From positions 1-64,000 of the forward strand of contig URQU01000003.1 in assembly GCA_900550055.1 (NCBI GenBank): a stretch of 64,000 nt of DNA, written 5' to 3'. Below, in pieces: positions 8,859 to 18,333 of this stretch. Within the stretch, counting starts at the first letter, position 1. Each line of letters opens with the position of its first letter. Made by a program: the position numbers and the translations under genes. Origin of the DNA: an uncultured Coriobacteriaceae bacterium (GTDB lineage: Bacteria > Actinomycetota > Coriobacteriia > Coriobacteriales > Eggerthellaceae). Under the pieces are notes generated by a model that saw only the letters and a list, made by a program, of their open reading frames with translations, had not been told where the DNA came from and did not search any database.

Positions 8859-9077
8859 ATGGCTACCATCGACACCGTTAAGGAAGTCCTGGAAGAGAAC
8901 CTGGACATCAATCCTGAAACCGTCAACGACGACTCCACGTTCGACTCCCTGGGCATCGACTCCCTGGACATGGTCGAGCTGATCTGCGACCTGGAGGAGA
9001 AGTGCGACGTTGACTTCGGCGAGCCCGAGGGTCTGAAGACCGTCGGCCAGCTGGTCGAGTACATCGACTCCCTGTAA
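8859..9077 (+). CDS. acpP: Acyl carrier protein
   Basis: 72 residues, acidic. It carries acyl chains on a phosphopantetheine arm attached to S35 in LGIDSLDMVEL. Helices and spacing are typical. The start has a GAAAGGA site (8841-8847). It stands as a single-gene unit between folC and hpf and has its own terminator, away from the fatty-acid synthesis genes. Confidence 0.96.
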   Translation: MATIDTVKEVLEENLDINPETVNDDSTFDSLGIDSLDMVELICDLEEKCDVDFGEPEGLKTVGQLVEYIDSL

Positions 9078-9174
9078 GCCGCAAAGCTTATCGAACACGT
9101 TAGCCCCAGGTTAACGCGCTCAATCGCGCACACCTCAGCGCAATGATTGCAGCCGACCGCCAAGTCGGCTGTTG

Positions 9175-9219
9175 AAGACCGGCCCCGGTAACCTTTCCGT
9201 GGCCGGTCTTCGCTTTTTC
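9175..9219 (+). terminator. Terminator after acpP
   Basis: AAGACCGGCC pairs with GGCCGGTCTT across a loop of about 16 bases, followed by CGCTTTTTC. Confidence 0.8.
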
Positions 9220-9385
9220 GGCTGCCTGTTGCCTTCAAGCTGGTAATGGGATAGCGAGCAACGAATCGTTCGGGTCGGCTTCGCCTCTCGTTTGCTAGGA
9301 GGCCACGAAGTAGCCTTTGCATCCATTCGCAAGAAGCCGCGAACCCGCCCAAGCCGCGCGCCCCGCTAGCAAATACGTCGCGCAC

Positions 9386-9416
9386 AAAAAAGGGGCGGCC
9401 CGAAGGCCGCCCCTTG
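9386..9416 (-). terminator. Terminator after hpf
   Basis: Read on the minus strand, GGGGCGGCC and GGCCGCCCC pair across a four-base loop and are followed by six T residues. It lies 50 bases past the hpf stop. Confidence 0.85.
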
Positions 9417-9467
9417 CAAAATGCATATGTTCCGCACTGGCGATTCGCCAGACGCGACGCGCTTGCG

Positions 9468-10025
9468 TTACTCAGTCTGCTTCAGCAGGCCGTAACCGCC
9501 GTCGTCACGGCGATACAGCACGTTGACCAGGTTCGTGTCGCGGTCGGTGTAAGCGAAGAAGTCGTGACCCAGCAGGTCGATCTGCACCAGGGCCTCTTCC
9601 TCGGTCAGCGGAGCGAACTCGATCTCCTTCACGCGCACGACCTCCTCATCGGCGGTGAACTCTGCCATCAGGCTTTCGGGATCGAACTCGCCGACAGGGG
9701 CGACTGCGGCTTCGCGCGGCTTGCGGTCGAGTACGCGGGTCTTGAACTTGCGAAGCTGGCGAAGCACCTTGGCTGCTGCAACGTCGATGGCGGCGTACAT
9801 GTCCTCTTCGGACTCCTCCACGCGAACGATGTGGCCCTTGGTGCGCAGCGTGACCTCGCAGATGGCGGGGGTGGCGTTGGCAGGGTTCTTCTCCACATGC
9901 AGCACGACTTCGGCATCCAGCGGATTGATGTCCATGACCTTCATGGAATTGCCGATCTTGTCCTCGGCGTACTCGCGCAGCGCGTCGGTTACAGGCATCT
10001 TGCGTCCGGTGACGGTAATGCTCAT
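9468..10025 (-). CDS. hpf: Long-form ribosome hibernation promoting factor
   Basis: 185 residues from the ATG at 10025; a GTG at 10034 would add three. The AGAGGTG site fits the ATG better. The N-terminal ribosome-binding domain starts SITVTGRKMPVTDALREYAEDK; a linker near 105-125 leads to the C-terminal dimerisation domain (IEFAPLTEEEALVQIDLLGHDFFAY). This long form links two 70S ribosomes into 100S dimers in stationary phase. It is a single-gene unit with its own terminator. Confidence 0.95.
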   Translation of the reverse strand: MSITVTGRKMPVTDALREYAEDKIGNSMKVMDINPLDAEVVLHVEKNPANATPAICEVTLRTKGHIVRVEESEEDMYAAIDVAAAKVLRQLRKFKTRVLDRKPREAAVAPVGEFDPESLMAEFTADEEVVRVKEIEFAPLTEEEALVQIDLLGHDFFAYTDRDTNLVNVLYRRDDGGYGLLKQTE

Positions 10026-10431
10026 GTCAATCACCTCTTCTTCGCGGCGGTTAAAAAAAGTTCGACGGTGTTTTTCCTGCTCAGAACCATAAAAAGCATT
10101 GGCTCGATAGGTGGCAGGTCATCCCCTTCCGTCGAATCTGTAGGTACAGCATAGCGCACTTTACGTTGATTTAACCGGCGAATTCCCGGTATTTTCGGGT
10201 TCGTTCGTAAACGATTTGAAAACGTCAACGCCACGTTCCCGGGTGTGTCTAAGCGCCGCCATGATAGACTGTGCCGAATCCGCGAGGGCGGCCCGCAAGG
10301 CTCCTATCGCGAAAGGCGGGGAAAGGTCGTCTCGGGCCCGCCGACGGCTCGTTTCGATGCGGAACGGGCCTATGAAATAGCAAGCTTCGTTTCGCGGGCG
10401 GCTTGGGCGCCTCCCGCAAGTTAGGCAGGAC
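10026..10431. other. Divergent intergenic region hpf / nhaA
   Basis: 406 bases that must hold the promoters of both genes. I see no strong -35/-10 pair. No small gene is evident. Confidence 0.4.
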
Positions 10432-11931
10432 ATGACCGACAGCCGTATCTATATCAAAGAGGTGCAGGGCCATCAGCATCGTTATCAGAAGCTCATCCAG
10501 CTGACCCATTCGTCCACGAAGGCGGCAGGTGCCATGCTGCTGGCGGCCGTGGTGGCGCTGATCGTGGCCAATACCGCCGCGCACGAGCCGTTCCTGGAGT
10601 TCTGGCATTCGCACGTGGGCTTCTTCTTCGGCGAATCCGTCGTCGAGATGTCGCTTGCGCACGTGATCAACGACGTGTTCATGGCCGTGTTCTTCCTGTT
10701 GGTGGGCTTGGAAGTGAAGTACGAGCTTACGGTGGGCGAGCTGACGAACATCCGCCAGGCGTTGCTGCCCATCATGGCGGCGGTCGGCGGCGTTCTGGCG
10801 CCTATCGCCATCTACCTGGTGTTCAACGCCGCAAACCCGCAAACCGTGGGCGGCTGGGGCGTGCCCACGGCAACCGACATCGCGTTCGCGCTGGGCATCC
10901 TGGCGCTTCTGGGCAACCGCGTTCCGGCCGGCGTGCGCGTGTTCCTGTCCACGCTCGCCGTCGCCGACGACATCATCGCCATCCTGGTCATCGCCATCTT
11001 CTACGGGCAAAGCCCCTCGCCGGCGTGGTTGCTCGCCGCGGGCGTGGTGCTTGCCGTGCTCGTTGCCATGAACAGGGGGCATGTGTACTCGCTGCTTCCG
11101 TATATGCTGGTAGGCGCCCTGCTTTGGTATTGCGTGTATATGTCCGGCGTGCACTCCACCATCGCCGGCGTGCTGCTGGCGTTCGCCATCCCGTCCGGTT
11201 CGCGCGTGAACCTGCGCACCTTCGCCACCTGGTCCGACTCCAAGGTCCGGGAAGCGAATCGTGCCTTCGACCCCGAGGAGCCCGTGCTGGCGCAGGGTCG
11301 CTACATGGAAACCGTCCGGCACCTGTCGCATGTGGCGCGCCAGGTGGTGCCGCCGGCAACGCGCCTGGAGCACAAGCTGTATCCGTGGGTGTATTTCGGC
11401 ATCCTGCCGCTGTTCGCCCTGACCAACGCTGATGTGAGCTTCGCCGGCATGGACATGGGGTCGCTGTTCGCCTCCCCGGTGTTCTTCGGCATCTTCTTCG
11501 GCCTTCTGGTGGGCAAGCCGCTCGGCATCATGCTCATGAGCTTTCTGGTGGTGAAGCTCAAGCTGGCAAGCCTGCCCGAGAACGTCAACTGGCAGCATAT
11601 GCTGGGCGCGTCCATCCTGGGCGGCGTCGGCTTCACTATGGCCATCTTCGTGGCGAACCTGGCCTTCACCGATGCGGTGCTGGTTGCAACGGCGAAGCTG
11701 GGCATCCTGCTGGCGTCGCTTGCGGCGGGCGTGCTGGGCTTCACCTTCCTGCTGGCGCAGGCGCGCGGCGCCCAGAAGCAGGGCGTGGCGTTTGTGGACC
11801 CGGCTGCCGAGAGCGCAGATGAGGAGCTTGAGGCGCTGCCCACCGCGGCGCGCGAGGCTGCGCTCGAGGGCCGCGAGATGCTCTACGACCTGGAAGCCGA
11901 CGAAGAGCTCGACCCGCGCGGCGTAGCGTAA
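10432..11931 (+). CDS. nhaA: Na+/H+ antiporter NhaA
   Basis: 499 residues with about 12 membrane segments. It exchanges external protons for internal sodium. The essential aspartates are seen in PTATDIAFALG and in the pair AVADDIIAI. The last 50 residues form an acidic cytoplasmic tail (DEELEALP, LEADEELD) that short NhaA proteins lack. The ATG follows GGCAGGAC. It is transcribed alone, 390 bases ahead of glmU. Confidence 0.94.
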   Translation: MTDSRIYIKEVQGHQHRYQKLIQLTHSSTKAAGAMLLAAVVALIVANTAAHEPFLEFWHSHVGFFFGESVVEMSLAHVINDVFMAVFFLLVGLEVKYELTVGELTNIRQALLPIMAAVGGVLAPIAIYLVFNAANPQTVGGWGVPTATDIAFALGILALLGNRVPAGVRVFLSTLAVADDIIAILVIAIFYGQSPSPAWLLAAGVVLAVLVAMNRGHVYSLLPYMLVGALLWYCVYMSGVHSTIAGVLLAFAIPSGSRVNLRTFATWSDSKVREANRAFDPEEPVLAQGRYMETVRHLSHVARQVVPPATRLEHKLYPWVYFGILPLFALTNADVSFAGMDMGSLFASPVFFGIFFGLLVGKPLGIMLMSFLVVKLKLASLPENVNWQHMLGASILGGVGFTMAIFVANLAFTDAVLVATAKLGILLASLAAGVLGFTFLLAQARGAQKQGVAFVDPAAESADEELEALPTAAREAALEGREMLYDLEADEELDPRGVA

Positions 11932-12320
11932 GCGGGCAGCGGCTGCGGGGTGGCGCTTGCTAAGGCCGTGATCCCTGCGGGGGCCTCTGGCCCCCGCGCC
12001 GGCCCCGCTTTGCGGTTGGGACCTGCTTCGGCCCCGCCCCTCTGCCGAGGGCGGCCCCGGGCCTCGCTCCACCCTCGGCCCCTGCGTTCGTTGCCAAAAC
12101 GCCGCCGTTTGCGACGGGGGTGCCGCTGCTGTGTGCGCAAGCTGCGCAGGCGCGGCGTGCGGGGGAATCGTTGCGGTATACTTTTCGGCAGCTCAATCGT
12201 TTGCAACGCCGATGCGCTCATGCGCGCATCGGCCTATGGCGCCCCGGCGGCAAAGGCCGCGGGCGCGCCCGCGGGCGCTGCGGTTTCGCGGCGCCCGCGT
12301 TTTCGACCAAGGAGGATCGC
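11932..12320. other. Intergenic region nhaA / glmU
   Basis: 389 bases. A TATACT near 12177 may be a -10 box for glmU, with no clear -35. Two hairpins follow it (12210-12306). No gene seen. Confidence 0.45.
12210..12306 (+). promoter_or_regulatory. Two leader hairpins ahead of glmU
   Basis: The first pairs CCGATGCGC with GCGCATCGG around 12211-12233. The second pairs GCGGGCGCTGCG (12271-12282) with CGCGGCGCCCGC (12287-12298 region) through one G-U pair and is followed by GTTTTC, so it resembles a terminator. It ends about 15 bases before the GGAGG site of glmU. It may be an attenuator; it does not resemble the glmS ribozyme core. Confidence 0.45.
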
Positions 12321-13706
12321 ATGGAAGCTGCCGCTATCGTTTTGGCTGCGGGTGCGGGTACCCGCATGAAATCCAAAAAGCCCAAGGTGGCCCACGAGGT
12401 TTTGGGCAAGCCGCTTGTGCGCTGGGTGGTCGACGCCGCCCACGCCGCCGGCGTCACCCAGGTGGCAACGGTGGTCGGCCATGCCCGCGAGCAGGTCATC
12501 CCGCTGGTCGAGGGCGACACGCAGGTAGTGGTGCAGGAAGTGCAGAACGGCACGGCGGGCGCGGTGCTCGCCTGCGCCGACGCCTTCGCCGGCTTCGACG
12601 GCTCGCTGTCGGTTCTCACCGGCGACTGCCCGCTCATCAAGCCCGAGACCATCGCCCAACTGGCACAGGTGCGCGACGAGAACAACGCCGCCGTGGTGGT
12701 GCTCACCATGAAGCTGGACGACCCCACCGGCTACGGCCGCATCATCCGCGATGCCGACGGCCAGGTCGAGCGCATCGTCGAGCAGAAGGACGCCACGCCC
12801 GAGGAGGCGGCGGTCAACGAGTGCAACTCCGGCTTCTACTGCTTCGACGCACGCGCCCTGTTCGACGCGTTGGCCCAGGTCAGCAACAACAACGCCCAGG
12901 GCGAGTTCTATCTTACCGACGTGCTTGAGATCTGCCGCAACGCCGGTCGCCCCGTGCTGGCGCTTGCCACCGACGACGCCACCGAGTGCCTGGGCGTCAA
13001 CTCCCGCATCCAGCTGGCCCAGGTCACCAAGGTCATGCAGCGCCGCATCAACCATGCCCACATGGCAGCCGGCGTCACCATGGTCGACCCCGACCAGGTG
13101 TGGATCGGCCCCGACGTGAAGATTGCCCAGGACGTCGAGCTGCTTCCCCAGGTCATGCTCATGGGCGCCACCGAGATCGGCGAGGACAGCGTCATCGGCC
13201 CGAACACGCGCTTGACCGACACGAAGGTCGGCCGCGGCTGCGTCATCGAGGAGACGGTGTCCATCGAGGCGCGGATCGACGACGCCGCAACCGCCGGCCC
13301 GCGCGCCTACCTGCGCCCGGGCACGCACCTGTGCGAGGGCGCGAAGGCCGGCACGCACGTGGAGATCAAGAAATCCACCATCGGCCGCGGCAGCAAGGTG
13401 CCGCACCTCAGCTACATCGGCGACACCACCATGGGCGAGGGCGTCAACATCGGCGCCGGCTCCATCACCTGCAACTACGACGGCAAGAAGAAGTGGCCCA
13501 CCACCATCGGCAACAACGTGTTCGTGGGCAGCGACACCATGATGGTTGCTCCCGTCGTTATCGGCGACGGCGCCATCATCGGTGCGGCGTCGTGCATCAC
13601 CAAGGAAGTGGCGCCCGACGCGCTGGCGCTTACGCGCCCCGAGCAGCAGGAGATTCCCGGCTGGGCCGCCAAGAAGCGCGCCCGTCAGGCCGCCGAAGGC
13701 AAGTAA
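12321..13706 (+). CDS. glmU: Bifunctional GlmU: GlcN-1-P acetyltransferase / UDP-GlcNAc pyrophosphorylase
   Basis: 461 residues, standard. The two domains make UDP-GlcNAc for cell wall. The nucleotidyltransferase motif LAAGAGTRMKSKKPK is at residues 9-23; the left-handed beta-helix acetyltransferase domain begins near 260 with hexapeptide repeats, and the active-site HLSYIGDTTMGEGVNIGAG segment is intact. The ATG at 12321 has a strong AAGGAGG site; an in-frame start about 200 bases upstream lies in the hairpin leader and is rejected. prs follows 152 bases later. Confidence 0.96.
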   Translation: MEAAAIVLAAGAGTRMKSKKPKVAHEVLGKPLVRWVVDAAHAAGVTQVATVVGHAREQVIPLVEGDTQVVVQEVQNGTAGAVLACADAFAGFDGSLSVLTGDCPLIKPETIAQLAQVRDENNAAVVVLTMKLDDPTGYGRIIRDADGQVERIVEQKDATPEEAAVNECNSGFYCFDARALFDALAQVSNNNAQGEFYLTDVLEICRNAGRPVLALATDDATECLGVNSRIQLAQVTKVMQRRINHAHMAAGVTMVDPDQVWIGPDVKIAQDVELLPQVMLMGATEIGEDSVIGPNTRLTDTKVGRGCVIEETVSIEARIDDAATAGPRAYLRPGTHLCEGAKAGTHVEIKKSTIGRGSKVPHLSYIGDTTMGEGVNIGAGSITCNYDGKKKWPTTIGNNVFVGSDTMMVAPVVIGDGAIIGAASCITKEVAPDALALTRPEQQEIPGWAAKKRARQAAEGK

Positions 13707-13858
13707 GCCGCGTCTTCCATAAGCCTCCCGCAATCCGCTGGGCCGGCTGGCCGTGAAGTCCTGGTAGAGGGTTCACGTGCCAGCTGGCCTTTTCCTTTTC
13801 CGCCGGGTAGAATGACTTCCGTATGAACAACTGCGAAGCGATGCGAAGGAGCACGCGC

Positions 13859-14836
13859 ATGACTGCGGATATGGAAAAGCGTAAGAGGATGGCAGTGTTT
13901 TCGGGTTCCTCGAACCTGAAGCTGGCCGATGAGATTGCACGGGAGATCGGCATCTCCTTGGGCAATGTGAAGCTGGAGAAGTTCGCCAACGGCGAAATCT
14001 ACGCTCGCTACCAGGAAAGCGTCCGCGGCGCCGATGTGTTCATCGTGCAGTCCGTGTGCTCGAGCCCCAATGGCTTCGACGTCAACGACAACCTCATGGA
14101 GCTGCTCATCATGATCGACGCGGCCAAGCGCGCCAGCGCGCACAGCGTCAGCGCCGTCATCACGCATTACGGTTACGCGCGCCAGGACCGCAAGGCCGCC
14201 CCGCGCGAGCCCATCACCGCCAAGCTGGTGGCCGACCTGCTCACCGCCGCCGGCGCCGACAACATCATCGCCATCGACCTGCATCAGGACGCCATCCAGG
14301 GCTTCTTCGACAAGCCGGTCAACCACATGACGGCAATGCCCATCTTCGTGGACTACTTCAAGCAGATGGGCTTCAAGTCCGAGGAGCTGTGCGTGGTGTC
14401 CCCCGACGTGGGTCGCGCCAAGGCCGCCAAGAAGTTCTCCACGCTGCTTGATTGCGACATCGCCATCATGCACAAGGACCGCCCGAAGCACAATCAGGCC
14501 GAGATCACGGCCCTGATCGGCGACGTGAAGGACAAGATCTGCATCCTCAACGATGACATGATCGACACCGCCGGCAGCCTGGTGGCCGCCGCAACCACGC
14601 TCAAGGCCAAGGGCGCGAAGAAGATCTACGCTTGTGCAACGCACGGCCTGTTCAGCGGCCCTGCCTACGATCGTCTTGAGAACTCCTGCATCGAGGAGGT
14701 CGTGGTCACCAACGCCGTGCCCGTGCCGCTCGAGCGTCAGACCGGCAAGATCAAGGTTGTCACGTTGGCCCCGCTGTTCGCGCAGACCATCAAGAACGTG
14801 TACAACAACGGCTCCGTCGCCTCTCTCTTCGAGTAG
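13859..14836 (+). CDS. prs: Ribose-phosphate pyrophosphokinase
   Basis: 325 residues. It makes PRPP from ribose-5-phosphate and ATP for nucleotide, His and Trp synthesis. Seen: FSGSSNLKLADEIA at the N-terminus, YGYARQDRK, DLHQDAIQGFF and the PRPP loop DDMIDTAGSL. The start with an AAGGAG site eight bases away is ATG 13859; an upstream ATG at 13823 has no such site. The glmU-prs order is a common bacterial arrangement. Confidence 0.96.
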   Translation: MTADMEKRKRMAVFSGSSNLKLADEIAREIGISLGNVKLEKFANGEIYARYQESVRGADVFIVQSVCSSPNGFDVNDNLMELLIMIDAAKRASAHSVSAVITHYGYARQDRKAAPREPITAKLVADLLTAAGADNIIAIDLHQDAIQGFFDKPVNHMTAMPIFVDYFKQMGFKSEELCVVSPDVGRAKAAKKFSTLLDCDIAIMHKDRPKHNQAEITALIGDVKDKICILNDDMIDTAGSLVAAATTLKAKGAKKIYACATHGLFSGPAYDRLENSCIEEVVVTNAVPVPLERQTGKIKVVTLAPLFAQTIKNVYNNGSVASLFE

Positions 14837-15006
14837 CCGTATCCGCCGGCGCGCTGCCGGCAGCATATACGACACCGCGGGCGCTTCTGCAGCTTGCCTT
14901 CGCCGTATGCCGGAACCAGGGCGAACCCTGTTTCCGGTTCTAGGCGAAAGTGCGGCGCAGAAGCGCCCCTTTCTAACTGTTGCGCATCGGTGATTTGGAA
15001 GGACCT

Positions 15007-15564
15007 ATGTTTCTAATCGTTGGCCTGGGAAATCCAGGCGAGGAATATGAGCACACGCGTCACAACGCCGGCTTCGATTCGCTTGATCTGGTGGCGGAAG
15101 AAGCGGGAGCGCGCTATTGGAAGACCGAGTGCGGCGCGCTCACGGCCAAGGGCGTGTGGCGCGACCACGATGTGGTGCTGGCAAAGCCGCAAAGCTATAT
15201 GAACACGTCGGGCGGGCCGGTGAAGCAGCTGATGAACGCGTATGGCGTGAAGGCCGACCACCTGATCGTCATCCATGACGAGCTGGATATCGACCCGGGT
15301 ACCATCCGCGTGAAGTTCGGCGGCGGCCATGCCGGTCATAACGGGCTTCGCAGCATCTGCGACAAGCTGGGCACGCGCGACTGGTTCCGCGTGCGCTGCG
15401 GTATCGGCCGCCCGCCGGGACGCATGCCGGTGGTCGATTGGGTGCTCGGCCGCCCGAAGAAGGAGCAGGCCGACGATTTCGCCCAGGCCACGCATCTGGC
15501 AAGCCAAGCCGCCCTGGGCCTGGTCACGGATGGTCTGGAGAAAACCCAGCAACGCTTCAACTAA
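15007..15564 (+). CDS. pth: Peptidyl-tRNA hydrolase
   Basis: 185 residues. It frees tRNA from stalled peptidyl-tRNA. The N-terminus MFLIVGLGNPGEEYEHTRHN carries the catalytic H19, and the GGGHAGHNGLRSI segment is the second conserved motif. The GGAAGGA site selects ATG 15007. glmU-prs-pth is a familiar gene order, so these three are probably co-expressed. Confidence 0.96.
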   Translation: MFLIVGLGNPGEEYEHTRHNAGFDSLDLVAEEAGARYWKTECGALTAKGVWRDHDVVLAKPQSYMNTSGGPVKQLMNAYGVKADHLIVIHDELDIDPGTIRVKFGGGHAGHNGLRSICDKLGTRDWFRVRCGIGRPPGRMPVVDWVLGRPKKEQADDFAQATHLASQAALGLVTDGLEKTQQRFN

Positions 15565-15719
15565 CGAGCGCCGTGCGGGTGGATAGGGGGCGGGGGCGCG
15601 TTCGCGGTGGCCCTTCGGGGGCGCAGGGTTTTCACTGTAAACGTACTCCGTCCCCTGTTCGCTAGCTTCTCCGCTTGCTTGTTTCGCCGTGCCTGAGCGG
15701 CTTGCGAAAGGAGGGCCTT

Positions 15720-17123
15720 TTGCCTGCAATCGACAAACGCGCTGCATATGCGCTGTTCGCTCTCGTGGTGCTTACCACGGCGTGCGGCAACCTGTCGCAA
15801 ACCGCCGTGAACGCCATGATGATGGGCATCGTGGCCGATATGGGCGTCACCGTGGAGCTTGGGCAGTGGTTGAGCACCGGCTATATGCTCATGCTCGGGG
15901 TTGCCGTGCCGGCGGTCACGTGGATCTCCAAGCGCTTCAGTGCTCGACAGCATGTCCTGCTTGGCATGGGGCTTTCCCTTGCGGGCTCGCTCATATGCTT
16001 GGCGGCGCCCTGCTTCTGGGTGCTGCTGGCAGGGCGCGTTCTGCAGGCGGTTTCCACCGGTATCCTCTTGCCGTTCATGACCACCATCGCCATGGTCAGC
16101 TTCCCTCCGGGCCGTCAGGCCACGGCCATGGGCATCGCGGGGGTGGCAATGGGTTTCGCGCCCAACATCGGGCCCACCGTGGGCGGCGCCATGGCATCGG
16201 CGTGGGGCTGGCGCAGCTTCTTCGTCCTGCTGACGGCGTTGACCTGCTTGTTGGCGGTGTGCGCCTTGGCGCTGGTGAAACCGTCGAAGCCGCATGATGC
16301 CGCTGCCCGCCTGGACGCGGTGTCGCTTTCCTTGTCCACCCTGGGCCTGGGAGGCGTGCTGCTGGGCTTCAGCAACGCATCGTCCTTCGCGCTGATCAGC
16401 CCCTATGTATGGGGCCCGCTTGTCGTGGGCGCAGCTTTGTGCGCGGCGTTTGTCGTGCGCCAAAAACGTTTGGACAACCCGCTCATCGACCTGGGCGTGT
16501 TCCGCTCGCGCCGATTCAGCGCCGGCTTCGCGGCGCAGAACCTGCTGTTCGCCTCGTTCATGGGCGTCACGCTGGTGGTGCCCCTTTACGTGGAGGGCCT
16601 GTGCGGCGGCACGGCGCTTCAGGCGGGCATGGTGCTGCTTCCCGGAACCGTCGCCGCGCTCGTGCTCAACCCGCTCGGCGGCGTGCTGACCGACCGCATA
16701 GGCGCGCGAAGGGTATGTCTGGTGGGCGGGCTTATGCTGTCCGCCGGCGCCGTGCCCATGTGCTTTTTGGACGCCGCCTCGCCGCTGTGGCAGGCGGTCG
16801 TGTTCCAGGGCGTGCGCGCATGCGGCGTGTCGCTGCTCATCGGGCCGCTTACCCAGTGGAGCTTGGCCGACCTGCCGCGACCGCTCGTGCCGCACGGCAG
16901 CTCGTTGTCCATCGCGGTGCGCCAGGCCTGCGCCAGCTTCGGCACATCGGCCATGGTGCTTGCCATCTCGGCGGGGCAGGGGATCGCGTCCCGCGGCTGG
17001 CTAACCGGTGGCCTGCAAGCCGCGCCGGATGCGCTCGCGGCTCTGCCGTACCACCTGGCGTTCGGCTTCTCAGCCGTGCTGTCGCTGTGCTTGTTCGCAG
17101 CCGTGGCGTGGAAGGTCCGTTAG
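15720..17123 (+). CDS. MFS drug-resistance-type transporter (DHA2-like)
   Basis: 467 residues and about 14 hydrophobic segments, as in DHA2 multidrug exporters. Family signs are the early LSQTAVNAMMMGIVADMG segment and the motif C-like GVAMGFAPNIGPTVGG. The likely start is TTG 15720, placed five bases after AAGGAGG; the first in-frame ATG/GTG upstream lacks a site. Substrate unknown. No regulator is adjacent. Confidence 0.85.
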   Translation: MPAIDKRAAYALFALVVLTTACGNLSQTAVNAMMMGIVADMGVTVELGQWLSTGYMLMLGVAVPAVTWISKRFSARQHVLLGMGLSLAGSLICLAAPCFWVLLAGRVLQAVSTGILLPFMTTIAMVSFPPGRQATAMGIAGVAMGFAPNIGPTVGGAMASAWGWRSFFVLLTALTCLLAVCALALVKPSKPHDAAARLDAVSLSLSTLGLGGVLLGFSNASSFALISPYVWGPLVVGAALCAAFVVRQKRLDNPLIDLGVFRSRRFSAGFAAQNLLFASFMGVTLVVPLYVEGLCGGTALQAGMVLLPGTVAALVLNPLGGVLTDRIGARRVCLVGGLMLSAGAVPMCFLDAASPLWQAVVFQGVRACGVSLLIGPLTQWSLADLPRPLVPHGSSLSIAVRQACASFGTSAMVLAISAGQGIASRGWLTGGLQAAPDALAALPYHLAFGFSAVLSLCLFAAVAWKVR

Positions 17124-17162
17124 CGCATCTTATGCCGTTCGCGGTCGTTTTCGCGCCAATGG

Positions 17163-17220
17163 TTGCACGTTCCCGCGCGTCTGGTATACTTCACTTCAGC
17201 ACTCTACTGTGGTAAAGTGA
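17163..17220 (+). promoter_or_regulatory. Promoter of the amino-acid ABC transporter operon
   Basis: TTGCAC (17163-17168) and TATACT (17185-17190) are 16 bases apart. An inverted repeat TCACTT...AAGTGA (17191-17196 / 17215-17220) lies just after the -10 and could be an operator. The binding gene starts 55 bases later. Confidence 0.6.
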
Positions 17221-17274
17221 TTGCCAAGGAACCAAGTAGCCATGCCCGCGGGCATGCGCGGAAGGGAAGGGAAC

Positions 17275-18108
17275 ATGAAGAAGAAGCTCCTCGGCCTGGT
17301 GGCATGCGTGGCCACGCTGGCCCTGTCCGGCGCCCTGCTTGCGGGTTGCTCGGGCTCCGGCGACAAGACCGGTGGCGACTCCGCTGACGGCAAGGAAACC
17401 CTGACGGTCGGCTTCGACCAAAGCTATCCGCCGTACGGCTTCGTCGGCGACGACGGCAAGTACACCGGCTTCGACCTGGATCTGGCCCAGGCCGTGTGCG
17501 ACAAGAACGGCTGGGAGCTGAAGCTGTCCGCCATCGACTGGGATGCCAAGGACGCGCTGCTGGCCCAGGGCAACATCAACTGCATCTGGAACGGCTTCAC
17601 CATGGAGGGCCGCGAGGATGGCTACACCTTCTCCGATCCCTACATGCTCAATGAGCAGGTCATCGTCGTGAAGGCCGGCAGCGACATCTCCGATTTCGCA
17701 GGCCTGTCCGGCAAGACCGTCATGACCCAGGTCGACTCCGCCGCGCTTGACGTGCTCGAGGGCGACCAGGCCGCTGTTGCCGCTACCTTCAAGGGCGGCG
17801 CCGCCCAGACCATCGGCGACTATAACAACGCCTTCATGCAGCTTGACTCCGGCATGATCGACGCCGTCGCCTGCGACCTGTCCATCGCCCAGTACCAGAT
17901 CGCCGCGAACCCCGACAAGTACGTGCAGCTGCCCACCGCCCTGTCCACCGAGCACTACGCCGTGGGCTTCAAGAAGGGCGACACCGAGCTGGCCCAGAAG
18001 GTCTCTGAGACCCTCAAGCAGCTCGACGCTGACGGCACCGTCAAGCAGCTGTGCGAGAAGTATGCCAGCTACGGCATCAGCTACGACAACTGGGTGCTCG
18101 GCAAGTAA
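17275..18108 (+). CDS. Amino-acid ABC transporter substrate-binding lipoprotein
   Basis: 277 residues. A lipoprotein signal ends in LLAGC with C25 as the lipidated cysteine. The mature part begins TLTVGFDQSYPPYGF and keeps the GFDLDLAQAV and GDYNNAFMQL segments of the polar amino-acid binding family (SBP_bac_3). It captures an amino acid outside the membrane for the permease and ATPase downstream. ATG 17275 follows AAGGGAA. The ligand cannot be read from sequence. Confidence 0.92.
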   Translation: MKKKLLGLVACVATLALSGALLAGCSGSGDKTGGDSADGKETLTVGFDQSYPPYGFVGDDGKYTGFDLDLAQAVCDKNGWELKLSAIDWDAKDALLAQGNINCIWNGFTMEGREDGYTFSDPYMLNEQVIVVKAGSDISDFAGLSGKTVMTQVDSAALDVLEGDQAAVAATFKGGAAQTIGDYNNAFMQLDSGMIDAVACDLSIAQYQIAANPDKYVQLPTALSTEHYAVGFKKGDTELAQKVSETLKQLDADGTVKQLCEKYASYGISYDNWVLGK

Positions 18109-18113
18109 TGCCC

Positions 18114-18134
18114 CTGCTTGCCCCCGGCAAGCAG
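18114..18134 (+). other. Intercistronic hairpin
   Basis: CTGCTTGCC pairs perfectly with GGCAAGCAG across a three-base loop, five bases after the binding-protein stop. No T run follows. Such hairpins often protect the abundant binding-protein message from 3' decay. A second hairpin CCAACCT/AGGTTGG lies at 18271-18288 in the same 225-base gap. Confidence 0.6.
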
Positions 18135-18333
18135 CTTGATAGCGTATCCTATTAGGGCCGGAGATGCGTACCTTTGCCCCCTATGCACGATGCGGCGCGT
18201 TTCAAAAAACCGCGTTCACGTGCATGGCGGGCGAGGGAAGCGTCTCCGGCCTTCCGGCTGCTTTTCCCCGCCAACCTGCGAAGGTTGGCATTTGGCGTGT
18301 TAAGACAAGAGCGTTTCTCTTGGAAGGAGACCA

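Larger units (their letters stand above)
9078..9467. other. Intergenic region between convergent acpP and hpf
   Basis: 390 bases holding a small hairpin AGCCGAC/GTCGGCT (9151-9170), the acpP terminator and the hpf terminator. Nothing else recognised. Confidence 0.5.

Noticed and set aside
10249..12072. Long minus-strand open frame opposite nhaA
   Set aside because: High-GC shadow: His/Arg/Gln-rich text, no ribosome site, and the plus strand encodes an intact NhaA.
12234..13733. Long minus-strand frame opposite glmU
   Set aside because: Shadow with no family features; glmU motifs are complete on the plus strand.
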